Below are positions 52,714 through 64,000 of a stretch of 64,000 bases of DNA, piece after piece. Made by a program: the position numbers and the translations under genes. The notes under the pieces were generated by a model. It saw only the letters and a list, made by a program, of their open reading frames with translations, was not told where the DNA came from and searched no databases. Source of the DNA: Pterobdella sp. o SKG-2022 (Eukaryota > Annelida > Clitellata > Hirudinida > Piscicolidae); NCBI GenBank assembly GCA_964035795.1, contig OZ038320.1, positions 8,020,671 to 8,084,670 on the forward strand. The letters run 5' to 3'. Within the stretch, counting starts at the first letter, position 1. The number at the start of each line of letters is the position of its first letter.

Positions 52714-55700
52714 TATCTATAAACTTTTTGTAACCTTCAATAAACTTTTTCGATTGTTCAGTTATTGGAATTTGTAAATAGTAGATGGGGTTGAAGTTTT
52801 TTATACGGATCAAGGCGTTTCAAGCAGCGATTGAGTAGAGTTTCGGGTTCATTGTCTCCCATCAATCAACTCTGTAGAATTCCAATAATTTTTGTTAAAA
52901 TATATTTATTTTTAAATTTTCAAATAATACTATTTTTTTAAAAATGTTTTAAACAAATAGTTTCGATTGGCGAGGCTTTATATATATAGAAGTCATCACC
53001 AATAAATTTTGATGAAGAGTAGATATTAATATGAAAAGAGCTTCAAATGATCATTAGTGCATCACAGTGTAATTGCATTTCATTGAAGCACGTTTCAAAA
53101 TAGCTTCCTATAAAACTTGAAGCGGTCATTGATGCATTTATATGGGGCTTTATAGATTGCCTGTTTTTAAAATGAATACTCTAATAAAATGTTTATTTAT
53201 CTAATAAAATACAAAAAAAAATTTTTAAATGCAGAAATTTCGTTAAATTTCAAGTATGCTTTGAAGTATATTTAATTGAAATAGTTTGCCGAAATTTCTT
53301 CAATTAACTTAGTTATAGAACTTATTTCAACCTCGTTTGAAAACTCCACGCAAAAAAATATTTCACGACTAATTTTCGATGACTAATTATATTCTTATGT
53401 AATTGAAAATGACAAGATAATTGATTAACACGATTATTCACTAATTAAAACACAACTCGACCAGTTGTTAATTAACCGTTCAATTCTCATAATCCATGAT
53501 AACTATCTCATTACAAGAATTCACATTACTTACCACGCTTTTAATACTATGAAGCCCGATTCATAATGACATTCACACGATTTTCTATTTCAATTAAACG
53601 GATATTTACAATGGAGCTTAAACTTAAGCTGATTATATTCGTTGCATCAACATTATCAACTTTGAGCATAAGATGATATTGCAGAAATAGTTATCTAAAT
53701 GAGGCTTATTTTATTTCTCCTTATTCCATACTCAAACCAGATTTAAATTAGGATTCTTTCATATGAGTAAACTATAAAAACGACATGAAATGATTGGCAA
53801 AATTAACTAATTCTAGAAAGATCTTAAACATACAGAATACTTTTAAATATTTGACAACAAACCATAAATGTAAAATTTAATTAGACGAATCTAAAGATTT
53901 TTTTGAACTTTTTTTTGAAACTAAAGCATAAGCTACAGCATCAAAATTGTTTTTATTGAATTTCAAAAGTCAAAACAGTGAATTTTTGCTTGCAAAATGT
54001 TGAAAAGTGTACTAAATGTTTCCAAACAAAATACACCCATCAATTTTAATTGCGTAACCTAAAATCCAGCATTTGCTTACCTTTTAACTTTATACACAAT
54101 AACTTTTCAAAACATAATCGTTACCAAGTAAGTTAGAATTCCGAGCATCTTATTTAATTGTATGGTTTTCAACAAGAATGATAAAAAAGGTTTTATTAAA
54201 GCATTAATAATGCAACATAAAAAACATCTCACCTTTCCAACCTCTCAACACACACGGTTAGACACAAAGTGAATTAAATGATAAAAACATACAAGCAATC
54301 AACACGGTTTAATTCCTCTAAAATAATAAAACCCATAAATCATGAAAAAAATAAACAATTTCAATCAAAACTATGATAAAATTAACAAAGTAAAACTTCC
54401 CAAACACGCGCAGGTGATAAAAAACGCTTTGATAAAACAGAGCGAAAACTGAAATAAACATGGTTAAGGAGATGGTATGAACAGCAATAGTTATTGAAGT
54501 GAAGATGAAGCTACTGTAAAACCTTTTGAGTTTCTAACTATGTTTCAATTACTTCTGTCAACATTAACACCTTACTAAGTTATTTGAATTACATAACACT
54601 GCTTTCTGAAATCTTTATAAGTTTCTCAAATATTAGTGAGTTTTATCCATGAATGATTCAAGCATTGCATATAGGATGTTGATTTTAAAACAATTCTTTA
54701 TCAAACCTACAATTTTTCTTTGAAATTTTTTGACAAGGCGAGTAAAGATATATCAAATCAGTGGTTAATAATACAAGCGTGCTTAAGTGGAGAAGCAATA
54801 ATAAAGCTTATAGCGTTTCATATTGTCTTACAGTCAACAAGTATCAAAAACAATGTATTAATGCATTTCAGGCATTTATTTATAGGCTGTTGAACCTTTT
54901 ATCTGTTTTGCTTATCAGTTTGTCGCCTGATAAAACTGAGGTCGAATGCATCCATATTAGCTTCACCTTAACCTCGTCATTGAAATTATATCTAATAGTT
55001 AATATGAGCATCGATTATAGTGCTGAAAAATACATATAGCGCTATTGTTTCTAGAATATTCTAGAAAATCTCAGTATCTTTTCAATTTGTGACGTATGAA
55101 ACCTATAAATTTGATCTCAAAACAATGTTGTGGTATTTTAAGAAACTCCCTCAAATCTCAACTTCAAGGATTTCCAACACTGCAACAATGCTTACAATTG
55201 AAACAATAGTTTAAAAATAATGAAAATTTTATCGAAGAAAAATCGTAATAACTATGAATTAAAAGTTTTTATTAACCTAGATTATCAATATCAAATTACT
55301 GATGATAATATCTGTAAATATAGAGAAGATTAGCAATGAAAAAATAGAATTCAACAACTGTTAGAGTTTATTTCTTGCATAGTTTCAAATTCTTTCTATC
55401 ACAACATCTTCATTATTATTACTCTTAAGTTTATATTAATGTAAAAGTAATTACAGTCCATGGCCATTTTTGTATTCATTTCATTCTTAACCAAAAATCT
55501 TCTCAAAGCTCTGGTTATATTTTCAGCCCAAATGGAACAAAATGTTTACAAAAATATTGGTTAATAATTTTTCCAATTAATTTTTCCCATTATCTTTATC
55601 AAGCTTTCTTTCTTCGCTGTTCAGGTGAAAAGTGTCCTAATACAGGTGAATGTCAGGTTTTATGATATTATTCTGTCATTTTTTATGATTCTTTTCTGTC

Positions 55701-58700
55701 TTTTTATTATGATATTGTTCTATTGTTTATCAATTTTTTCAGTGAACTTTTTGAATTTTTTTTTGAATTTTATTGCTTGTTTTATTGTATCTTTCTTCAT
55801 TTTTACATTCCCATAATTTCATGATCTCTGCTCTTGTTTCTATTTTTTTGTTCAACCGTTCCAATATAGATTTGTTGATTGGGTGAGATCATGTGATAAT
55901 TAAAAAAAAAACACTGATAATAAAACAAAATAAAAACACGTTGAAAAATATTTTTTTCATAAATGAAAAATGTTTTCGTTGAACTTTGATGAAAATTTCA
56001 AGCCATAACATTAAATAAAAACAAAAAGCAGCATTAAAATCTCTTATTGCTTAATGATGAAATCATTCAAGCTCAAGGATAAACTCAAACTTCGTCGATG
56101 CATATTTAAAACACTTGATTTATAATTCTTTTATTAATATTTTCAAGTATTTCTTTAACGCGTGACCTTGCATAAGATGCGACTATTACTATCACCAGCT
56201 GATACTTAAATTCACAACATTCATATATCGGTACAAAAGGTTTCAAATTTTTAAAACTTTTGTTTATGTTTAAAAGCTGATTGATATTTAATGTGGAATT
56301 TCAAAAGATTTTATTTTTAAAACCTATTGCAAATGTTTAAATATGAATATAGTTCAAGAACCTAGTTAAGAAGCAATTGTAAAACAAACTTCGCACATTA
56401 AATACTACAATTTAACAAAAAGCTTCCTATATTAATAACCTAAGTGTTTTTTTTTCGTACAATTGTCTTATTCAGATTATCTTACTAATGAATTATTCAA
56501 AGACTTAATTCCCATATTATGAATCAAAACTAAAATCAAACTAAACATTGAAATCCAAACACAGATCATCTGAGTTATACGTTCAAATAAAGTAAAAAGC
56601 GGGTTTATAATGGAATTGAATCAAGTTGAAGCAGGTTATTATTATTGAAATTGAATGAAGTTTTAGGCACAATTTTAGTGCATCATTTACATGCGATTCT
56701 TGACATAATTTCTCTTTTAACTACCATGTAATGCATGCCTGAGTCTGATACAAGCCCATCCTAATGCTTTTAACTTGTAGTCAGATTTAATTTAAATATT
56801 TTTTTTTAAATTTAATTACTTTTATTTCGTTATTATTGCTCAGTATAAAAATATTAAAACCCTTGATTATACAATGATGTATGTTGAAATATCGTTAAAT
56901 CTAATTCCATAAAAAACCTTAGTTTAATTCTATGTGAAACTTATTTAATTTTTAAACATGGGAAACACAACGAGAAGATTAAGACAGGTTTAGTGTCATC
57001 AGCAAAGTAAATTATCCTTTTATCCGGTATAATGTTCACTCTTGAAGCTTTCAAGTTTTCAGTCTGAACCGTTTAATATAGTCTTCTATTTATTAAAAAA
57101 TCATAAGTAATCTTTTACAGATTATATTGAATTTAAAAGCATAAACTATCGTCTTAAAACAATAAAAGATGAGATTGAAGTAATGAAAGAGCTGTTTGTA
57201 AGATGTAAAAGAACATAAAGAAGAAATAAGGGTTATCAGATGTTCTATCCATGGCTCCGCGACCAGCTGTGTGACCTAGTACTGCACTATAATTTATTCC
57301 TCTAAACTAGGTTTCATAAGCTGTTTCTTGAGTTTATGTAGGTTTGATTGAGTTCAAACTAGTTATTGTGTGTTGATGGTACCTTTGAAAACCGGGTCCA
57401 CCAGTGTTTTTTGATACAATACAAATATATTGATTTGTTTAACGGTTAAACATCGTGCTTGCCTTTGATCTTATTAAGGCGAACTTTGAGATTATCAGCG
57501 GCTTAGAAACAAAAGTGAGGCTAAACTGATAGTTAATTTGATTTTTATTTTGTCAATCACTCGTCGCCGATAATGCAGTTATTTGTTTGTACTAGCCGGC
57601 GAATTTCGCTTGCTCACGATTTCAATTTAGGCCATTATTACTTACTATTCATTACTAAACAAATAAACTAGGAATTATATTCATTTTTCCACATTATTTT
57701 CAGTAATAAAATATTATTTCAAGTATAAAAACTTTTAGAGTAACTATAAAAGCGATGATGAAAAACGGTTAGAAGGTAAGAAATACACTGACCTGTTAAG
57801 CCAGGAATGCTGAGATATGGGACAAAAAGCGTAAAGGTTTTATTGCAAAAACTTCTGTCGAGATTATGTAGCACCAGTGTCAGAAACTTTTTCTCCAAGA
57901 GTTTCCAAGTTACAGTCTCATATACAAACCCCCAAAAAACATCGGACCATTTTAGAAATGAGTAAAAAGCTTGTTTAACCAATCCTTATAGATTCACTCA
58001 TAAATTTTTATTTTAAACTCACTTTTATGTAAAGCCTGGTGTTTAACTTTATATATTAACATTCATCAAAGTGTATTTATATATATACGCCCAAACATAT
58101 ATACATAGAGGGTATGAAATTCATTACAAATATACTCAATTTACAACTGAATTATTCTGGCAAATTTTCTAATGAAAAATTAAACACAATAAACGCACGA
58201 AAAAATTTAAATTCTGTTGAAAGAAGAAGAAAAATTAATTAAAAAGTTAATATTTTCTTCACAGGGGATCGGATTTCGTGTAATAACGCCCGCATTGTTG
58301 TTATTAAAATTATTTTGCAGCATTTTTCACTGGTGGTCTTGAGATTTGAATGATTTGTGTGAAGAATTCATTGTACAGGAAACCTTGAAGCTTTAAGTTT
58401 TTAGAGGGACTTTAAGCTTTTTAGATTACTCGGGTGATTAGGGTATAAACAATAAATCGAGTTTTTGGAATTCAATTGTGGGAATAAAGTTTGTTTTTTA
58501 AATTGTTAAAATGTGGCCACGCCAACCATCCAGAAATGAGGGTGTCATAAGTTGTGTTTCAATTAAGTCTGAAGAGATTTGAGTTTTCATGGAAACTTTT
58601 TAGATAATAAAACTTTATTGAAAGTGAAAGAAAGCAAATGGAATTGAATTTTTTTTATATAATAATCATAAAAAAATTTTAATTAGTGAAAAAATACTTT

Positions 58701-60936
58701 AAAAGAATTTTAAGAGAAACAGAGACAATAAAATAGAAAAATGAAATTTTAATGTACCTTGAAAGTGCAAATAATCATTTTAATGATAGAAAAAAAATTT
58801 TTACAAACATTTGAAGACTAAAAACAATTAATTTTCAGAATAAAAACCATGGAATATCTTTGTTAATATTAATTTCAAAAAATATAAGAAATAAAAATTA
58901 TTTCTTAAATGAATCCAACGTGTTATTAGTTACTCTTAAGGAAGGCAATAAAATGACTTACTAAACATTAAAGAATTCATATTAACAAATGAAAAGTTTT
59001 CAAAACTTCTTTCAAACAAATTCTTAAATGTCTTCAAAATCCTTCTTTTTAAAAAATCACGTTTTCAAATACACCTGTTCACTAAATGCATTTAACGTTT
59101 CCAAGTGCCAGAAATCAATCAGCACCATTTGCTCTTAAACGGTTCTCATTCCAAAAAAAACCTATTTAATCAAGATTCTTAGTGAAAAAAGTATAAAATA
59201 TTTATTCCCGTTAAAGTGGGCTTCCTCACAAAGATTTTTGCTTTTAAAACACAAACACATGGGCTTTTGATACTCAAACAAACCTTATTATCATTAACAA
59301 AAAAAATTTTCTTAAAAACCCAGTATTGATGTGAAAAAAAAGCACTAAGAAGTTTTATATTCATTTTAACATTTTTAAAGAGCATCTTCTTTATTTTTAC
59401 AGTCAGTGAAGTCGGGAAGTTTTTAACCTTTGTATAATGTATATTTCCTAAAAAAAACTTTTTTGTGAAAATGTTCATCGAATAGATAAATTTTTCACAA
59501 AAGTACAATATTTAGTATACCTTCATAAATTGTGCTTTAGTTGCTTAATGCCATGTGCTCATAAAATTACCGAACATCAAAAAACCTCAGCTATAACCAC
59601 AATCATTTCCATGCAATTTAACTTCACTATGAACCTCGATAAGTGGATAATAATTAAATTTCATAGTTATACAGTTTCATAATTTATAAAAATATTCTGC
59701 TTCAAATGATTAATAGAAACATTGTGTTATGTTTAATTAAAAATATATAATTTATTGAATGCTTATTCATCATAAAAGAGCTTCGAACGTAAAAAGTTAA
59801 TGCTCCAAGCTTTCTTTTAAATAAACCTCCATGCATAAACTAAAAGTTATAAGCTTAAATATGAAATATTGAGAATTTGACCACAAAATAAACAGAAAGC
59901 TTTGAGTAATGATGTGATGAGAGGGTTAGGAACAAGCCAATATGATTTCATAAGATTATATCAAATTCTTAAGTTTTACACAACATTAGTTTCAGGTTCA
60001 ATAGAAATAGTTGTTTATTAATATTGAAACAAAATTAATGAACATAAAAAAGAATTAGTTTTTGAAGCTTTTATAGAAATTCGTTTTAGTTTGAAACAAT
60101 ACAATTTTCCGAAAACACCCATATTTACATCCTGTGTAAGGGTAGATTTGAATACGGTATATATACAATTATAAGATAATTTTTCACATTCATAATAATA
60201 ATAAAATAAATACCTGTTAAAATGAAAATCTACTATAATGGAATGATTGATGACAATGTCGAATTCTAGCTTACCCATTTTTGGTGTAAATTGTATTTAA
60301 GTTTTTCTCATGTTTTATTGAAAGTTGGCATTTTATCTATTTTTCACCACTGAAAAAACCTATTTTGATAATGAATACGGTTATTTTTATCATTCCTTAA
60401 TTAAAATTAAATTTAAAATTAAAAAAACTATGCAGAAAAATTCGTTTAGATAAATTTACATGAAATAATGTGAAAAAAAAAACAAGAAATGAACTCACAA
60501 AAATTGAATATAAATTTTGAACAAATAATTAAATAAATCCTCCTATACCTTTCTCTTAAAAATGTGCACTTCGAAAGAAATTTTTAAATTTCAAATTGAA
60601 AAATCCAACGCAGAATTTTTTTCACGACGTGGTACACCAAAAGAAAAAAAGGATTGTATAACTTGCACTTGTTATTTTTATATCTACTTCTATTTCCAGG
60701 CAAAAAAAATCATTTTTAAAGTTTTTTCATTACTCTTTATATCATATGCTATAACTGACACATTGTATTTAATACATTATATTATAACTCAAAAGGTTAG
60801 GATTGAATAGCTTGTAAGATACTAATCCTAAATGAAGGTAAAAGAACTTTTTCCCAAATATTTGAAATATTTTAATTCTTCATAAAAGAATATTCAACTT
60901 GTAAACTTACGGCCAGCTGCACACATCTTCAACGAA
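52714..60936. other. 8.2 kb gene-poor region
   Basis: AT-rich sequence with many short chance open frames on both strands. I could not connect any of them by splice sites and similarity into a gene. Upstream untranslated or coding exons of the RhoGEF could lie here on the minus strand. An open stretch at 57793-57982 (-) has slightly raised GC at third positions and a possible donor, but no relative that I recognise. Confidence 0.45.
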
Positions 60937-60966
60937 TATATAAACCGCCTTGACATTTCTCAGTCG
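60937..60966 (+). promoter_or_regulatory. TATA box and initiator of the secreted-protein gene
   Basis: TATATAA at 60937-60943 is followed 25 bases later (T of TATA to the A at 60962) by TCAGTC, an arthropod/animal-type initiator. The spacing is that of a focused core promoter. It would give a 5' UTR of about 96 bases before the ATG at 61058. Confidence 0.6.
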
Positions 60967-61057
60967 TCTCAGAGATAAAACTCACATTTTCTTCAAAATT
61001 TGATAAGTTTTTGTCTAAACGACTTAATTCTTTTCTTTCATTATTGAAAGAAGAACT

Positions 61058-61156
61058 ATGGAATTCAGAAAAACGTTGAGTTTGGTGCTTCTGTTGACTT
61101 TGGTGCAGCACTTTTGTGCTGGCTCTATCCTGTCCAGACCTTACTTCAGTGACGAG
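61058..61156 (+). CDS. first coding exon of a secreted protein (signal peptide)
   Basis: Partial gene. The exon has 33 codons from ATG to a donor GTTAGA at 61157, ending in phase 0. MEFRK is the basic start, TLSLVLLLTLVQHF the hydrophobic core, and a cleavage site is likely after CAG, leaving SILSRPYFSDE as the start of the mature chain. This is a textbook secretory signal peptide, with more GC than its surroundings and a TATA promoter just upstream. Products of this kind include neuropeptide and hormone precursors, secreted enzymes and structural proteins; nothing in 33 residues decides between them. I could not find the next exon in the 2.8 kb that follow, so it probably lies beyond the window. 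Confidence 0.6.
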
Positions 61157-64000
61157 GTTAGACTAAGCTTAGATTTGGTAGATTCAAAATTTAAAATATT
61201 GCTAAATGAACGGTAATAATAAGAATGATGATAATATTCAGTTCAAAACAATAGACAATAGGATAAAAAGTAAAGAAAAGGTAAAATGAATTTAGTCTAG
61301 AAATTAAATAAACTAAAACAAATTAAAAAAATTAAATGGGTTTTATCAATTCATTTATATTATTAAATGGTTCAATTAATTCAAATTTAAAATTAAAGCA
61401 TGTGGATCTCATTTTTCTGAGTCGTTATAAGCTTCTAAAAACCAAAAGCTTAGGCACTCATCCGTATTACAAGCATTGAAATATGAGAAAAATCGAAAAA
61501 CGCTAGAATTAATATAGCGTTAAACGTACACGATAAAATCTTATTTTATACAAAAATAAGTCAACTACATGGGACATACACATTAACGATACTATTTAAC
61601 ATTCCAAAGGTTTCATTATTTAAAAAACCAAGTCACATATATACAAACCTCTGAATATAATTTATCATTTTCACGATTCATCATCGCTTTGAAGTTTTAT
61701 TCAATAAGTCTTTGGAATAAAAATATTTTCTTCGTGTATTCATTTGAAAGTGGAATTTCTGGTAAGGATTCAATTGAGACACATGTCCAAGTTACAGCAT
61801 TATACAAAGATGTTTGAAAAGTTCAGTTTCTTCGTTTAAAACGTCTTCTTTTTAAGCTTTTTATGACAGTTACATTTTAAATCTGTTTCACGTCGTTCCA
61901 GAATTATCTAATAGATTCCCTCCATATAATTTTTCAATTAAGGCATGTCATAAATATGAATTGGTAACATCTTTCAAGTATAAATTACGTATCTCAATAA
62001 AAAGATGATTTGAGGGTATGTGATGGAGTGTTTGTCTTCGACACTATGACAAACACTGCAGACCCTCATAAGCTTATAAGTCTTCAATCACCTATTTCAA
62101 TTTATTCCAATTAATTCCCCAGTTCATCATTATATTAAAACAATGACAATAGGGAATTCATCTGATCAATTTGAGTTTCATTTTATTAAAAAAGTTTTTT
62201 ATTCTGTATTTTATTGGATCTTATAGGTCTTTGCACATGTCTATACAATGTAAATAGTATGCCCATCTAAAAAAGACAGGCAAGATAGTTTTTTTTCAAA
62301 CAAAGAATTTGCTTTGTAATTTAGTCTGACAAATTTTTGGAAATATCGCTTTGTGAAATACATGGCAAGATGAAGAACACTAAAAGTCAAAACAGTATTT
62401 TTTAAGATGAAAAAAACCCTTGCTAAAAATAAAAAATAATTTTTTAAAATTCATTATAAAAAAATGTAAAAAAATTGTGTTTGAAAAAGTAATTATAAGT
62501 ATGAAAGCCTTTTCGATTTATAACTTACTTCATATTCAGCCCAAGAATCTCTTACCACAGCATTGAATACCTCTCAAAAATTTTTAAAGTGGTCGAAAGC
62601 TTCAAGAAATGCTGTATAAACGTTTTGTTCGTGGCAACTCACAAGATATTTCTCCCAAAGTTATTAAAGCTTTCCCTTGAAAAAGTCCTTCCTGATTCAA
62701 TGCTACGCTTTCAATAAAAATTTTAGAAATATTTCAAACCCATCTGTTCAATCTTTCAAATATATTTTATCTCAAATGTATTGTAAGTTTTTTTTTCGAA
62801 ATTTTTAAAAAAACTTTTTTAAAAGAAATATCTTAACATATATAAAAGGCTTCATGGCTGCCACACAAGAACTAGAGGCACATAAAAAACCCACTTGTTG
62901 GTAGAAGAAGAACAGTGATGAATAATAACTGTAGAAATAATTAGCTGAGCCTCAAAAAGATGTTTAATGAAACGTACTTTTGCTCGAACCTTCCAGAAAG
63001 TGTGTACAGCATTGTACAATCGTTCATAGCGAGTGTTGCGAAAAAATAAATTGAGTCTGTGTCAAATGCTAAGCAATTATTTTAACCCTAGATCTTTTAC
63101 CGTGATTAAAATGTAAGCTTGGGTTTTGAGGTAGTTGCTGGAGGACATACTTTGGGTTGAATAAGGAATGCAAATTGAAAAGAGTTTTCGTAAAACTCAG
63201 TTAACATTTTATTTAACAGCCATATGTTTAAAAATAGAAAAGCATTCAAAGTTGGGGAAAATTACCGATAAAATTAGTTTTATGAATCCTTCTAAGTAAA
63301 AATCATTAGCCAAGAATAATGAAAACTTTCAATAAATCCCAACGTTTTTTTCGCATGGAATAACTATATGCAATAAATCAAAAGTTATTTTTTTTAAAAT
63401 ATACTCTTCTAGGAGTGACCAAAAATCCAACATAGAAAATATATATGAGTTGGGGCCAAGAGAAAAGGGCAAAACAGCACAATTTTTTCATAAAAATTGT
63501 CTAAAAAACATTTCCTCACTATGACAGCATAAAAATTAAGCAATTTGGAACATTTTCAAACTTCAATCTTTTTAAATACAGTTTTATTTTCATTTGAAAA
63601 GTTGGAGTTCAAACTGAGAATTCTTCAGTTTTTTATTAAGTTTTCGGGATGTTTTGTGTGCGAAGGTTTATAGCCCCACATTTGTAACATTAAGTTGCTT
63701 TAAAACGAATTTAAATTGAATACCAATCCCAGGTTTTAATATGGAAACCAGTTTCATAAAACCAAATCATATTAAATCTCCTTTAATTTTTTACGGAAGA
63801 GAAAAAATATATTTGCTTGGTTTTAATTTAGCTTCTACCATAGATTTTACAATACTGTAGTTAATTACCTTGAGATATGTAATTAAAAAAATTTATGTTC
63901 AATTCTTTTTATAGAACTTCAAATAATTCTTTATCAAACTACTCCAGGCTTCATCAAGCTATTTCTAAATGCATGTTAAAACAGAAAAATAACTTCTGCG
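61157..64000. other. probable intron and flank, nothing firm
   Basis: Probably the first intron of the secreted-protein gene. AT-rich throughout. The only stretch tested in detail, 62541-62717 (+), is open for 58 codons after an AG but does not continue the phase of the preceding exon. Confidence 0.4.

Noticed and set aside
54761..55039. 92-codon plus-strand open frame
   Set aside because: AT-driven composition, no splice context or recognisable domain; treated as noise.
57719..57982. 87-codon minus-strand open frame with a possible donor at 57792
   Set aside because: No clear acceptor, no partner exon and no family recognised; similar-length open frames occur elsewhere here by chance.
62541..62717. 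58 open codons after an AG on the plus strand, considered as the next exon of the secreted-protein gene
   Set aside because: Phase does not fit the phase-0 end of the first exon, composition equals the background, and a run of this length is expected by chance in a window this size.

Overview
This 64 kb window is nuclear DNA of an intron-rich, very AT-rich animal (roughly three quarters A+T). There are no operons or ribosome binding sites. Genes are split into many short exons with GT..AG introns. I rebuilt five complete multi-exon protein genes by hand, matching splice sites, codon phase and conserved family sequence. Every predicted exon joins in phase; the exceptions and doubts are stated in the entries. 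A BBSome gene (BBS5) points to a ciliated or flagellated eukaryote, and DIRAS and FAM91A homologues point to Metazoa, probably an invertebrate. One intron carries a palindromic motif that I associate from memory with cephalopod repeats; this is a weak lead on the species.

Layout. 1-824: no gene seen. 825-2110 (+): broken, intronless cationic amino acid transporter (SLC7/CAT-like) copy. 3149-8326 (-): BBS5, 13 exons, 328 aa. 8327-15162: intergenic, holding a tRNA-derived SINE and members of a small dispersed repeat family. 15163-27270 (+): DIRAS-type small GTPase, 6 exons spread over 12 kb, 199 aa. 28671-41022 (-): FAM91A, 23 exons, about 917 aa; one of its introns is about 89% GATA microsatellite. 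41023-41370: short shared promoter region. 41371-46749 (+): cytosolic lysyl-tRNA synthetase (KARS), 15 exons, about 565 aa. 47010-52713 (-): Dbl-family RhoGEF (DH-PH), 9 exons, 1479 aa, with a 928-residue Asn-rich N-terminal region in one exon. 52714-60936: gene-poor. 60937-61156 (+): TATA promoter and first coding exon of a secreted protein whose remaining exons were not found. 61157-64000: nothing firm.

How the genes relate. Genes alternate strand along the window. FAM91A and KARS are head to head with 348 bp between start codons, and KARS and the RhoGEF are tail to tail with 260 bp between stop codons. The genes do not form one pathway: BBS5 acts in ciliary cargo transport, FAM91A in endosome-to-Golgi tethering, KARS in protein synthesis, and DIRAS and the RhoGEF in small-GTPase signalling. 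I saw no CRISPR, bacterial, phage or viral content and no convincing new multi-gene system. The points most worth a second look are the repeat families, the GATA-filled intron, the overlapping upstream ATG of KARS, the Ser at the Ras Gly13 position in DIRAS, and the orphan signal-peptide exon.
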